A stretch of 64,000 bases of DNA, from positions 1,282,637 to 1,346,636 of the forward strand of contig JADJQH010000008.1 in NCBI GenBank assembly GCA_016712865.1, given 5' to 3'. The notes below the pieces were generated by a model, which did no database searches, was not told the origin of the DNA, and worked only from the letters and a program-made list of their open reading frames with translations. Both the position numbers and the translations under genes were made by a program. Source of the stretch: Dokdonella sp. (GTDB lineage: Bacteria; Pseudomonadota; Gammaproteobacteria; Xanthomonadales; Rhodanobacteraceae). Shown here in pieces: positions 46,276-58,141 of this stretch. Position 1 is the stretch's first letter. The number at the start of each line of letters is the position of its first letter.

Positions 46276-47040
46276 TCAGCCTGATGCCGGCGAATCCGAA
46301 GCGCCGTCATTCCGCACTGGAATCAGGTCAAGCGGCTTGATTGCATTGAAATGCCCGGCCCAGTTTCCGCGCCATGGCGGGCGCTGCGCGAGATCCGCAA
46401 CCTGGGCGCAGAACGCGTTTCGCGGCAGCTCGTGGCCGCCCAGGCTGCGCAGATGATTGGAGCTGACCTGTGCATCGAGCAGCGGGAAGCCGACGGTGGC
46501 AAGGCCACGGCAGAGCGCGAGCAGGGCCAGCTTGGAAGCATGGTCGCGCCGGCTGAACATGGATTCGCCAAAGAACATGCGGCCGATGGCAACGCCGTAA
46601 ATGCCACCGACCAGCTCGCCACGGTCACGGACTTCCAGCGAATGCGCGTGGCCAAGTTCGTGCAGGTGACAGTACGCCGAGAACATTTCCGCGGTGATCC
46701 ACGTGCCGTCGCCGCGGTGGCGCGGTTGTGCGCAGGCGCGCACGACTTCGGCAAATGCATCATCCGCATGGATCGACCAGGTGCAGGTCTTGAGCCAGCG
46801 TTGCAGGCGGCGGGGTACGTGGGGCTTGTTCGTGGCCAGCACCATGCGCGGATCCGGCGACCACCAAAGGATGGGCTGTCCAGCCGAATACCAGGGAAAA
46901 ATGCCTCGGGCATAGGCCGCAAGCAGGCGATCCGGTCGCAGGTCGCCGCCGAACGCCAGCAGTCCATCCGGTTGCCGACATGCGCTTTCCAACGGCGGAA
47001 AATCCAGGCTGTCCACGTCCAGTTGGGGCAGGCGAATCAT
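46276..47040 (-). CDS. aat: leucyl/phenylalanyl-tRNA-protein transferase
   Basis: 254 residues. GLLAFGGDLRPDRLLAAYARG, GIFPWYSAGQPILWWSPDPR and GELVGGIYGVAIGRMFFGES are the Aat signatures. It adds Leu or Phe to proteins with N-terminal Lys or Arg, creating degrons for ClpS-ClpAP, whose genes lie 2 kb away. The ATG overlaps the upstream acyltransferase stop by 4 bp. The C-terminus extends about 20 residues beyond the E. coli protein. Confidence 0.95.
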   Translation of the reverse strand: MIRLPQLDVDSLDFPPLESACRQPDGLLAFGGDLRPDRLLAAYARGIFPWYSAGQPILWWSPDPRMVLATNKPHVPRRLQRWLKTCTWSIHADDAFAEVVRACAQPRHRGDGTWITAEMFSAYCHLHELGHAHSLEVRDRGELVGGIYGVAIGRMFFGESMFSRRDHASKLALLALCRGLATVGFPLLDAQVSSNHLRSLGGHELPRNAFCAQVADLAQRPPWRGNWAGHFNAIKPLDLIPVRNDGASDSPASG

Positions 47041-48197
47041 GACATCGCATCCCGGTAGGGATTGTGTGACATGAGCTCGGCGCGATAGATGCGCAACGCG
47101 CGGGCTTCGCGCTCAAGGGCGTCGGCAATGGCGTCCGAGAAACGGGAATCCAGGATGCGATGGTAGGAACGGGTGGGCTCCGGAAGAAAGCCGCGGGCGA
47201 TCTTGTGTTCGCCCTGTGCGCCGGGTTCAAAACGCTGCAGGCCATGACGGATGCAGTAGTCGATGCCCTGGTAGTAGCAAGCCTCGAAGTGCAGGCCGGG
47301 CACATGTTCGCGTGCGCCCCAGTAGCGACCGTACAGGGCTTCCACACTGCGCAGGAAGAACGCGATGGCAACGATGGTCCCGGCCTTGCGGCACAGCACG
47401 ACGACCACCTGGCGCGGCATGTGTTGGCCCAGATGGCGGAAAAAGGCTTCACTCAGGGCCGGATGATTGCCGTGCATCTCGAAGGTTGCGCGGTAGAGAT
47501 CATGCAACGCCTGCCAGTCCTCGGCCTCCATTTCATCGCCGTGGCGCACTTCGCACTGCACGCCGGCTGCGCGCACCTGGGCGCGCTCCTGGGCGATGTT
47601 CTTGCGCTTTTTCGGGCGCAGCGCGCCGAGAAAATCATCGAAGCTGGACCAGCCGCGATTGCGCCAGAAAAATTGCCAGTCGAAGCGCGGCAGCCAGTGT
47701 GAGCCGGCGAGCGCGGCGGTGTCGGATTCGCTGACGAAGTTGAGGTGTGCCGAAGACAGTTGCAGATGTCCCGTGCAACGCTCGATGGTCTCGACCAGGG
47801 TCTGGCGCAAGGCGTGCGCGTCATCGGAATGGCCTGCGAGCAGGCGAGGACCACTGACCGGCGAGTAGGGCACGGCGGCCAGCAGCTTCGGGTAGTAGTC
47901 CATGCCCAGGCGTGCGTAACTGCTGGCCCAGGCCCAATCAAAGACAAACTCGCCGTGCGAGTTGTCCTTGAGATACAGCGGAGCGGCAGCCAGCAATCTG
48001 CCGTTGCGATAGAGTCCAAGCGGGCACGATTGCCAGCCAAGTTCCTTGCGGATGCAGCCATGCTGCTCAAGGCCGTGCAGGAAGGCGTGGGCAAGGAATG
48101 GATGGTCGCTGGCGACCAGCGCGTCCCAGGTCGCCGGGTCGATTTCGCCGAAACCACCGTGTAGGCGGGCTTCCAGGGTTTGCCGATTCAGGTCCAC
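47037..48197 (-). CDS. GNAT/FemAB-like peptidoglycan-type acyltransferase family (COG3146)
   Basis: 386 residues. The N-terminal HPFLAHAFLHGLEQHGCI, central LRPKKRKNIAQERAQV and HFEACYYQGIDYCIRHGLQRFEPGAQGEHKIARGF match the COG3146 (DUF482) acyltransferase family, which has a double GNAT fold. The substrate is unknown. Start GTG at 48197 (no better start seen). It overlaps aat by ATGA, so the products are co-translated; this pairing is common in proteobacteria. Confidence 0.82.
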   Translation of the reverse strand: MDLNRQTLEARLHGGFGEIDPATWDALVASDHPFLAHAFLHGLEQHGCIRKELGWQSCPLGLYRNGRLLAAAPLYLKDNSHGEFVFDWAWASSYARLGMDYYPKLLAAVPYSPVSGPRLLAGHSDDAHALRQTLVETIERCTGHLQLSSAHLNFVSESDTAALAGSHWLPRFDWQFFWRNRGWSSFDDFLGALRPKKRKNIAQERAQVRAAGVQCEVRHGDEMEAEDWQALHDLYRATFEMHGNHPALSEAFFRHLGQHMPRQVVVVLCRKAGTIVAIAFFLRSVEALYGRYWGAREHVPGLHFEACYYQGIDYCIRHGLQRFEPGAQGEHKIARGFLPEPTRSYHRILDSRFSDAIADALEREARALRIYRAELMSHNPYRDAMS

Positions 48198-48269
48198 GAT
48201 CTGACGCGGGGCATCATCGGGCAGATGACTGCTTGGGGCCGCACGCGCGCCTCCATAGATGACCCAGGC

Positions 48270-49503
<1,234 letters not shown>

Positions 49504-50571
49504 ATGCGCATCGGTATTCCGTCCGAAACCAAGACCCTCGAAGGGCGCGTAGCGCTGGTGCCTGCGGCCTGCGCCGATCTGGTGCGCCGTGGGCATGAGG
49601 TCTTCATCCAGTCCGGCGCTGGCACCAAGAGCGGATTCAGCGACGACGATTTCGTGCGCAACGGCGTCAAGGTCCTCGCAGACGCCGACGCGCTGTACGC
49701 AACCGGTGAATTGATCGTGAAGGTCAAGGAACCGATTGCCGGTGACCTTGCCCGACTGCGCAAGGATCACTTGCTGTTCTGTTACCTGCATCTGGCGGCA
49801 GAGCCGGCCTTGACCCGCAGCCTGCTCGACATTGGCCTGACCGGTGTTGCCTTTGAATCGGTCGAGGAGGCGGATGGCTCGCTGCCCCTGTTGGCACCCA
49901 TGTCGATCATTGCCGGGCGCATCGCCGTGCAGGTCGGTACGCACTTGCTGCATCAGCCCAGTGGCGGCAAGGGCAAGTTGCTCGGTGGATTGCCATCGAC
50001 GGAGCGCGGCAAGGTGGTGGTGCTGGGAGCGGGCGCAGCGGGTGGAAACTCGGCCATGCTGGCAGCCGCCGGTGGCGCCAATGTCGTGGTGTTCGACAAA
50101 CGCCAGGATCGCCTGGCGCAGATGATGTCGCTGGGAACCAACGTCACCGCCTTGTATCCGTACGAGGAATACGTGGCCCGCGAACTGCGCACGGCAGATC
50201 TCGTCGTGGGCGCTGTGCTGGTGCCGAGCGCACGTGCTCCGCGCGTGGTTACCGCAGCCATGGTCAAGGACATGGAACCCGGCAGTGTGCTGGCCGACAT
50301 CTCCATCGACCAGGGTGGCTGCTTCGAAACGTCCAAGCCAACCACCTGGAAGGACCCGACCTACGTGGTCGATGGCGTCACCCACTTTGCCGTCACCAAC
50401 ATGCCGGGTGCGGTTCCGCAGACGTCTTCGCAGGCAATTTCCGCGGCGATCCTTCCCTACGTGCAACGCCTGGCCAATGGTCCGGGATGGCGCGACTACG
50501 CTCCGCTCAAGGGTGGAATCAACGTGGATGCCGGCAGGATCGTGCACGCCGCACTGGAAGGCGTCATTTGA
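49504..50571 (+). CDS. ald: alanine dehydrogenase
   Basis: 355 residues. IVKVKEP (Lys75) and CYLHLA (His96) are the pyruvate-binding catalytic residues; the Rossmann motif is VVVLGAGAAGGNSA near residue 174. The enzyme interconverts alanine and pyruvate with NAD. It is slightly shorter than the usual 371 residues. The kynureninase reaction produces alanine, so this gene could help recycle it, though they are 35 kb apart. Confidence 0.93.
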   Translation: MRIGIPSETKTLEGRVALVPAACADLVRRGHEVFIQSGAGTKSGFSDDDFVRNGVKVLADADALYATGELIVKVKEPIAGDLARLRKDHLLFCYLHLAAEPALTRSLLDIGLTGVAFESVEEADGSLPLLAPMSIIAGRIAVQVGTHLLHQPSGGKGKLLGGLPSTERGKVVVLGAGAAGGNSAMLAAAGGANVVVFDKRQDRLAQMMSLGTNVTALYPYEEYVARELRTADLVVGAVLVPSARAPRVVTAAMVKDMEPGSVLADISIDQGGCFETSKPTTWKDPTYVVDGVTHFAVTNMPGAVPQTSSQAISAAILPYVQRLANGPGWRDYAPLKGGINVDAGRIVHAALEGVI

Positions 50572-50612
50572 AAACAATCGCTTGCGCCAAGGAATTAAGG
50601 TAAGTTCTACAG

Positions 50613-52934
<2,322 letters not shown>

Positions 52935-53025
52935 AGACCAGAATCCTGGCTCAGGGCAACGGCATCACTCACCCCGCCTTGGCGGGAAGCCTCTTGAGGA
53001 ATTGTCAGGCTGTACCGCGCCGAAT

Positions 53026-53143
53026 CTAGGGAAACTCTGAACAAGTACGGAGCTCATTCGTCGCGAGCAAGCTCGCTCCCACAAAATCAAGCAATGGTGG
53101 GAGCGAGCTTGCTCGCGACAATACTGGTTCAGACCTTCCCTAG
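53026..53143. repeat. near-palindromic MITE-like element, copy 3 (inverted)
   Basis: Inverse orientation to copies 1 and 2. CTAGGGAAACTCTGAACAAG at the left and GGTTCAGACCTTCCCTAG at the right form the outer ends; CGCGAGCAAGCTCGCTCCCA and its inverse flank TTGATTGC-type centre sequence. It separates ftsK (core) from the cassette-like region. Confidence 0.78.
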
Positions 53144-53155
53144 AGGTGTGGCTAG

Positions 53156-53530
53156 TCAGATAATTGGTTTAAGGACTAACCTGCCATACGCGACAAAAGC
53201 CATGACAAGACCAAGTACAGCGCTCATGAAAACAGGCGTCATCTCGCCGTACTTGACGTGTACCCAGACGAAAACGAGGCTTTCCGCGGCCAACAAAATA
53301 GCCGCCAAGGCAATCAACTGCGGGCGCCAGTGAAAAACGGCGGGAACGATTAGCCCGACAGTACAGATGAGCTCCAAGATGCCTAGTGCCATCCAGGCTC
53401 CTCGCGGCAAGGCGCCAAAGGAAGCTACATCCTGGCTGATCTTCTCGAACATGAAGACTTTCATGACGCCAGAAGACCCGTATATGACAGAGGCAAGAAT
53501 TTGCAGAACCCACAGCAGGATGTTCATCAT
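53156..53530 (-). CDS. DoxX-like small membrane protein
   Basis: 124 residues with four hydrophobic segments (about 2-22, 46-66, 70-88 and 98-118), the DoxX/DoxD-like layout (WVLQILASVIYGSSGVMKV at the start). Such proteins are of uncertain redox-linked function. Base composition is lower in GC than the core genes. It lies between MITE copy 3 and an interrupted attC, and is probably the most distal cassette of the array. ATG start at 53530 (a second ATG follows directly). Confidence 0.7.
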   Translation of the reverse strand: MMNILLWVLQILASVIYGSSGVMKVFMFEKISQDVASFGALPRGAWMALGILELICTVGLIVPAVFHWRPQLIALAAILLAAESLVFVWVHVKYGEMTPVFMSAVLGLVMAFVAYGRLVLKPII

Positions 53531-53581
53531 GTGGCTCCCCGAGTAGATGCGGTGCTTGGCTACCGAAAATTTTCATGAGCG

Positions 53582-53661
53582 GCCTGACGCCGTGTTAAGC
53601 GGCCTGCGGCCGGCATCGCTCGGTTCATAGAAAGCTTCTCCCCGCAGGTCGGCTTGAACGA
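53582..53661 (-). other. attC-like site interrupted by an IS110 remnant
   Basis: GCCTGAC (53582-53588) begins the site. GTTAAGCGGCCTGC (53594-53607) pairs with GCAGGTCGGCTTGAAC (53644-53659) with one unpaired base, the imperfect stem typical of attC. The expected GTTAGGC end is missing because IS110-type sequence starts near 53663, immediately after GGTCGGCTTGAACGAG. Confidence 0.65.
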
Positions 53662-53662
53662 G

Positions 53663-53867
53663 TAAAAAGAGACTTCCCGAATCGTACCCGCAGTTGGGCG
53701 CTGGCGCTCGCTGAGCGCATCGGGCACAACAAGGCTGCCGTGGCGCTGGCCAACAAGCCTGTCCTGAGCCTGACGAAGGGACCGTGCGACGACTCTGGGC
53801 TGCCGAACACCTCGGCGCCAGCTTCGATCCCGATCATGTGAGTCCGCGTCCCGAACCTGCCACCTGA
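53663..53867 (+). pseudogene. IS110-family remnant (left end plus transposase C-terminus)
   Basis: TAAAAAGAGACTTCCCG at the left resembles the left ends of the two longer IS110 copies. About 30 bp later a frame reads WALALAERIGHNKAAVALANK, the C-terminal region of IS110 transposases. The frame is then broken by an inserted CCTGTCCTGAGCCTGACG repeat and resumes in another frame as RRLWAAEHLGASFDPDHV, ending with TGA at 53865-53867. Most of the element is deleted. Confidence 0.65.
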
Positions 53868-54164
53868 TTCCCACGATCACCCGACACCGAATCACCAACG
53901 AATGCACAATCCTTCTGCCGTTGCCTGCTTCAACTCATCCAGGTGTGTCGGTCCCCGAACCTGAAAAGCCGATAACAATTCTGGTCAGCATGACCGATTG
54001 AACGTATGGCCCAGGTTCGCGGATTGGATGATGGCCAGGGCCAAGCCCACCACAAGGCCGAGTATGACCGAAGGAAATCCCCGTGGGACACGAATGCAAC
54101 CGCACCGCTTGCATGAATCGAGGCAAGAGCGTCAGCAGGGGAAGGAAGTAAAAGCACGCGGCTA
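53868..54164. other. degraded cassette sequence, no intact gene
   Basis: No convincing intact frame. Minus-strand sequence near 54000-54090 can be read as a short membrane-like segment (PSVILGLVVGLALAI), but the frame is broken on both sides. It probably represents a decayed cassette left of the attC candidate at 54165-54226. Confidence 0.4.
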
Positions 54165-54226
54165 CCGCCGCGCCGAGCTACCGCGTCCGGGGGTTGACGG
54201 GGGAGTCCATACACGAATTGTTAGAC
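54165..54226 (-). other. partial attC-like site
   Basis: On the minus strand the site starts GTCTAACAATTCGTGTA (from 54226), a good match to the usual first arm of attC sites, and the TAA is the stop codon of one frame of the broken membrane gene. The distal arm toward 54165 is poorly matched, so the site may be decayed. Confidence 0.5.
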
Positions 54227-54940
54227 CGCTGAAATGCCTAGTAGCCAACGGCCCAAACGCAACCACGGCCCGCTCTCCATGACAAGTGGTTCTATGGCGG
54301 TAAATGAGAAAGATGGCCCCGCCAGCCCAGATATAGACGGGATGTACGCGCTTGAATGTGATCCAGTCGCGGGCAATTGGAATGAGCAAGACAGAGTCTG
54401 CGATGTACGAAAATGTGACAAATGGATTGGGAATAAACGGCATGAAGTGGCGAAATCTGAACCATGCCGGGCCAAGGATGGAGATTGTGGCGACGACCAA
54501 GAGCCGCTTGTGTGTTTCGGGGTGCGGCGATAGAAGATTGCGGATCCAACTAAAGAGCCGAACAAGATCATTTCAATAACAGTGTTAACGAAGCTGCCAA
54601 TTAGCGAACTCTCGCCGCCTACCGCCAGGTCTCTGCGAGTGGCAAACGCCCCAATAAGAACTCCTGAAATGATGATTGCGACGCACAAAAAACACCGAAC
54701 CAGCCGATCTTGCGATGGGTCATGACGTTTTTTGATTGAATGAGCGACGTCTGTGCAATCAAGAAGAGCAACCAGCCAAATAGCAGCGCACCATGGATTT
54801 TGATGATGGGCGGAGCGGAAAATGTACCGCGAGCTAACGGAATGAAAAGTGTCGTTGAGAATCCAGCAATGGCAATGGCTAGGAATGCCACTGTTAAATA
54901 TAGGAAGAATCGGCTGCGCGTTGCGCTTCTGTAGACACGG
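54221..54940 (-). pseudogene. frameshifted multi-pass membrane protein (cassette gene)
   Basis: Pieced together across three frames, the protein has about seven membrane segments: FFLYLTVAFLAIAIAG, then IHGALLFGWLLFLIAQ, then FLCVAIIISGVLIGAF, NTVIEMILFGSLVGSAIF, LLVVATISILGPAWF and YIWAGGAIFLI, ending GRWLLGISAV with a TAA inside the attC end. Breaks are near 54687-54692 (A6 run, one base short), 54519-54522 (G4 run, one base short) and around 54300. I do not recognise a named family. The breaks may be real decay or sequencing errors. Confidence 0.65.
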
Positions 54941-54963
54941 CTCCCCCAAAGTTTGGTTCAGCG

Positions 54964-55035
54964 GTCTAAGGCCCGAGGTAACCGGCGCAAAGACCGCGTA
55001 GCGGGATTTGCGGCCGGTTGACCTAGTTGTTAGCC
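54964..55035 (-). other. attC site of the toxin-antitoxin cassette
   Basis: 72 bp. The outer end GTTAGCC (55029-55035) contains the toxin stop codon; the other end is GTCTAAG (54964-54970). AGGTAACCGGCGCAAA pairs with TTTGCGGCCGGTTGACCT leaving extrahelical bases, and CCGC-GTA-GCGG forms the apical loop. This is the classical attC fold. Confidence 0.8.
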
Positions 55036-55350
55036 CTTTGCTCGCCTTTCACGTGACGCGAGGCGCCCTCGACGCAGTAACCGCTCCGACCGCATGACGT
55101 AGAGAACAAAGACTTTGTGTCCGTCGTAGCGATAAAGCACGCGACAAGGCGGCTCGACGATCTGGCGATACCGCGACCGCCCGAGCTCCTGCGGCCGGCT
55201 ACCACTCTCCGGATGATCGGCCAGCTGCTCGACGTGACCAAAGATGCGCTTGATGAGCGCGGATGCAGCGATAGGGTTTTCGAGTGCGATGTAGTCTGCG
55301 ATGGCATCCAGGTCCCCCAGCGCTGGCTCCGACCAAACTATTTCAGCCAT
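55030..55350 (-). CDS. RelE/ParE-family toxin
   Basis: 106 residues. IVWSEPALGDLDAIADYIAL at the N-terminus and the CRVLYRYDGHKVFVLYVMRSER core match the ParE branch of the RelE/ParE superfamily (ParE toxins inhibit gyrase; RelE cuts mRNA). The ATG lies within the 3' end of the antitoxin gene (13-bp overlap). The TAA stop is in the attC end, showing this is a gene cassette. Toxin-antitoxin cassettes are common stabilisers of large integron arrays. Confidence 0.88.
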   Translation of the reverse strand: MAEIVWSEPALGDLDAIADYIALENPIAASALIKRIFGHVEQLADHPESGSRPQELGRSRYRQIVEPPCRVLYRYDGHKVFVLYVMRSERLLRRGRLASRERRAKG

Positions 55351-55595
55351 CGGGCAAGGCGCTTCTTGGCTTGAGCATGAGAAGCAACGCGGCCCTCGGC
55401 AATAGCCCGCTCCCCACGGGCGATACCCTCAAGGATTGCCATGCGCTGTTCCATGAGCTCGTAGGTCTCGACGTCCAGCAGGTACGCGCTGGGCAAACCA
55501 TGCTGAGTGATGAGGATGGGCTCTTTATCCCGCTCGATGTCCGACAGGAGTTCAGTGGCTTGACGCTTGAGAGTGGTAACGAGTTCGGTGCGCAT
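55338..55595 (-). CDS. Phd/YefM-family antitoxin
   Basis: 85 residues. TTLKRQATELLSDIERDKEP and ILITQHGLPSAYLLDVETYE are the Phd/YefM N-terminal DNA-binding fold; the C-terminal helix (MAILEGIARGERAIAEGR) should wrap the toxin. It precedes the toxin and overlaps it, the standard order. It likely autorepresses the pair. ATG start at 55595. Confidence 0.9.
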   Translation of the reverse strand: MRTELVTTLKRQATELLSDIERDKEPILITQHGLPSAYLLDVETYELMEQRMAILEGIARGERAIAEGRVASHAQAKKRLARWLK

Positions 55596-55766
55596 GAAGT
55601 GACACTACAGTATCACTCCCGGTTTCGCAAGCGCTTTCCACAAAGGGCAAACGAATGAAAGGGACTTCCCCGTCCCGGATGTGCCGCGCAATGGCGGTGT
55701 TCGGCAACGAAGTGCCACGATGGGAAGTGCAATCTCTCATCACCACACCAAGAAGGGGAAGTCCAC

Positions 55767-56836
55767 ATGAACATCGCAACGCTTGGCATTGATCTGGCAA
55801 AGAACGTCTTCGCGTTGCACGGTGTCGACATCGCCGGCAAGGCGGCGCTGGTCCGGCCCAGAGTGTCGCGAGGCGAGTTCTTGGAAGTAATCGCGTCGTT
55901 GCCACCTTGCCTGATCGGCACGGAAGCGTGCTCAGGCGCACACCATTGGGCGCGGCGCTGTATTGCATACGGCTTGCAGCCGCGCATCATGGCAGCCCAA
56001 TTCGTCACCCCGTTTCGCAAGGCCAACAAGACCAAGAATGACCGTGCCGATGCCGAGGCCATTGCCACGGCTGCACGGCAAGGCAACATGCGCTTTGTCC
56101 CGATCAAGTCGGTCGATCAACAGCTGCGTTTGTGCTGGCATCGGGCACGCGAGGGCTACAAGGTGGAGCATCGAGCGCTGGGCAACCGGATTCGGGGATT
56201 GTTGGCCGAGTTCGGCAACGTGGTGCCCAATACCGATGCCGCCTTGCGCGCGGCGCTGGCGGATCTCGATCACGCGAAGCTGCCGGCATCCCTGAATGCA
56301 TTGCTCGCGGACATGACCGCGCATTGGCATGCCATCGGTAAACGCAGGGATGCCTGTGAAGCACAAATCAGGCCCACGCACTGGCCGATGAACGTTGCCA
56401 GCGCCTGCGCTCGATCATTGGCGTGGGTGCGCTCAGTGCCGATGCGCTGGTGGCCAGCGTCGGCTCGGCGCAGGAGTTCAAGAACGGTCGGCAAATGGCC
56501 GCCTGGCTGGGACTGGTGCCGAGCCAGCACTCCACCGGCGGCGTCACCCGACTGGGCCCGATCAGCTGCCGTGGCGATGCTTATGTGCGCACCTTGCTGA
56601 TCCAGGGTGCCCGCTCCAGCCTGCAGCGCGCCAAAGCCGTCAGCGTAGAGAAGTCCACGCCCGAGCAAATGTGGATTCGTTCGCTGGCCTGTCGGCTGCC
56701 GTTTGGCAAGGTCCTCGTGGCGATTGCCAACAAACATGCCCGACAACTCTGGGCCTTGCTCGCGCACGATGTCGACTACGATCCCACCGCGTTCACGCGC
56801 CACCCCATGCAGCGCAGGAGCAACCCAGCCACCTGA
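55767..56836 (+). pseudogene. IS110-family transposase, frameshifted (copy A)
   Basis: The N-terminal DEDD (RuvC-like) domain runs MNIATLGIDLAKNVFALHG to about codon 200 with conserved KNDRADAEAIA. Near 56365 the frame shifts by one base (AGGCCC where AGGGCCC would restore it) and continues in another frame with DERCQRLRSIIGVGALSADA, the catalytic-Ser region PSQHSTGG and the RNPAT C-terminus (stop 56834-56836). The same shift is found in copy B. Unless frameshifting rescues it, the enzyme is inactive. Confidence 0.8.
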
Positions 56837-57178
56837 ACACGTCTCGATTCACCGTCAGCGCGATGCGGTAGCAACGGGTCGGACCCACCCGGAGCGAACC
56901 TGACTAACAATCTGGCCGTCCTTCCGTGTTGCAGCTGATCCCTGCAACATCGGCGACACCGCTGAATGAGCGAGGTCTCCGGGCGCGGTTTTACCCTGGT
57001 CCGCATCAACACATCCGATGCAACAAGACCGTCCAAGGAAATGCAGTCTGACTTCAGTTGCACACCGCAAGGCACTGACGCGCACCACGCACCACAGGGA
57101 CAACATCACAACCCGCATTGGCCCAAAGGCTCAGGGCAAAAGCATCATGCGTCCGCTATTGACGGGAAGTCTCCCAAG
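56837..57178 (+). ncRNA. candidate bridge/seek RNA region of IS110 copy A
   Basis: 342 bp between the transposase stop and the IS right end, with no coding potential and several short stems. IS1111-type elements are known to encode a guide RNA in this 3' segment. CTAACAAT (56904-56911) is the exact complement of ATTGTTAG in the right flank GAATTGTTAGGC, and GGGTCGG just upstream (56877-56883) resembles GGTCGGCT at the left junction of two other footprints. RNA boundaries are unknown. Confidence 0.45.
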
Positions 57179-57223
57179 GAATTGTTAGGCCTTTCCCGCC
57201 TATCTATGTGAGACATACGCAAC

Positions 57224-57649
57224 TTAGCTGGCAGGTGATGCAGGAGGCAAGGCGGTTTCCCTGGCGGCCGACTTGTCCTCGACGAGTAGGATGCGGACGG
57301 TCGTGATGCCAACATTCTTTACGTAGTGCTTGCCGCGAACTCCGGCCCATTCAGCTGCGCCAGTCTTTTCATCTGCGAGAAACGAGTTCCCATCTTCCAA
57401 GTGAACTTCGAGCTTGCCGCCGCTCAAGACATAAGAGACCTTTGGTGGGTGCGTGTGCCATTGATCCTGCTGTCCCGGGAGAAGCGTGTATTCCAGAACC
57501 CTCACGTGCTCATTTTCCAAGAGCAAGGTGAAGTTTGCGGGAGATGATTTGAGCGCATCGATTGGCGCGAGCTCATGATCCGCTGCTAGACACGAGCCTG
57601 TCAGGAGCATGGCGGCGCAAAAGAGAAGCTTTTGTACCTTGCACTTCAT
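57224..57649 (-). CDS. exported cupin-domain protein (cassette gene)
   Basis: 141 residues from the ATG at 57649, with GGAGAG upstream. A signal peptide (FCAAMLLTGSCLAAD) predicts export. The cupin core has HTHPPKVSYVLSGGKLEVH, giving the metal-type histidines, but the second motif is less complete. The function is unknown. The gene is bounded by an attC end at 57184-57190 and a full attC at 57667-57754, so it is one integron cassette. Confidence 0.78.
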   Translation of the reverse strand: MKCKVQKLLFCAAMLLTGSCLAADHELAPIDALKSSPANFTLLLENEHVRVLEYTLLPGQQDQWHTHPPKVSYVLSGGKLEVHLEDGNSFLADEKTGAAEWAGVRGKHYVKNVGITTVRILLVEDKSAARETALPPASPAS

Positions 57650-57666
57650 AGGACTCTCCAGGAAAG

Positions 57667-57754
57667 GCCTAACGGTTGAGTTGAGCGGCGCGCACACCGC
57701 GGTCTGAGCTTGGCACTTTATCCCTCACGCGTCCGCTCCAACGAGGTGTTAGGC
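57667..57754 (-). other. attC site
   Basis: 88 bp. The ends are GCCTAAC (57667-57673) and GTTAGGC (57748-57754), a perfect inverse pair. Inside, GTTGAGCGGCGCG pairs with CGCGTCCGCTCCAAC with an extrahelical base. The TAA inside the right end (minus strand) is the stop codon of the next gene. Best-preserved attC in the window. Confidence 0.88.
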
Positions 57755-58126
57755 GCGACCAAGGGCTGCCGTCGCGTTCGCGATGACGTCGGTTTCACTA
57801 AGTTGGCAGCGACGGAGCAATTGCTTCAGGGCCTCCACGTCGCCTCGCGCAACCGCAGCATCGAATTCTGACACCAAGCCAAGCTGGAACAGCCTCTCGT
57901 TCACGGTCATTCCCTGTAGAGCCGCGAGTTGCGCTTGCTCTTTCGCGTCAAGTTCCGCCCACCACAAAACGTCCCGATAGTCCTCGTTCGCGCGAGCTAA
58001 GAAGTGCCTGACCCGGTCTAGGTCGTCTTTGGCTAGAGCCGCGATTGCGGTTCGCACACGCTCCGGCTCCGGGCCGGTGTACGACAGCAACGCTTCCGCG
58101 AGAGATGACGATAGTTGGCTTGCCAC
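57749..58126 (-). CDS. small cytosolic protein of unknown function (cassette gene)
   Basis: About 125 residues if translation starts at the GTG at 58126 (ASQLSSSLAEALLS). A frame reaches the ATG at 58165, but that start lies beyond the GCCTAAC cassette boundary (58132-58138) and inside the IS1182 end, so it would be a product of IS insertion. The protein is helical and acidic, with VRTAIAALAKDDLDRVRHFL and a repeat-like VSEFDAAVARGDVEALKQLL, possibly ankyrin-like. The stop TAA sits in the attC end. No family recognised. Confidence 0.65.
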   Translation of the reverse strand: MASQLSSSLAEALLSYTGPEPERVRTAIAALAKDDLDRVRHFLARANEDYRDVLWWAELDAKEQAQLAALQGMTVNERLFQLGLVSEFDAAVARGDVEALKQLLRRCQLSETDVIANATAALGRA

Positions 58127-58141
58127 GAAGCGCCTAACGAA

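Larger units (their letters stand above)
55653..57178 (+). mobile_element. IS110/IS1111-type insertion sequence, copy A
   Basis: About 1.53 kb. Subterminal inverted repeats GGGACTTCCCCGTC (55661-55674) and GACGGGAAGTCTCCC (57161-57175) flank a DEDD-type transposase gene and a 342-bp 3' non-coding segment, the layout of the IS1111 subgroup. The right boundary is directly followed by GAATTGTTAGGC, the end of an attC site (57179-57190). The left flank shows no clear attC arm, so that side may have been rearranged. No target duplication is seen, as usual for IS110. Confidence 0.8.

Noticed and set aside
55596-55652. attC left arm for IS110 copy A
   Set aside because: No RYYYAAC box or complementary arm to GAATTGTTAGGC could be found between the antitoxin start and the IS.
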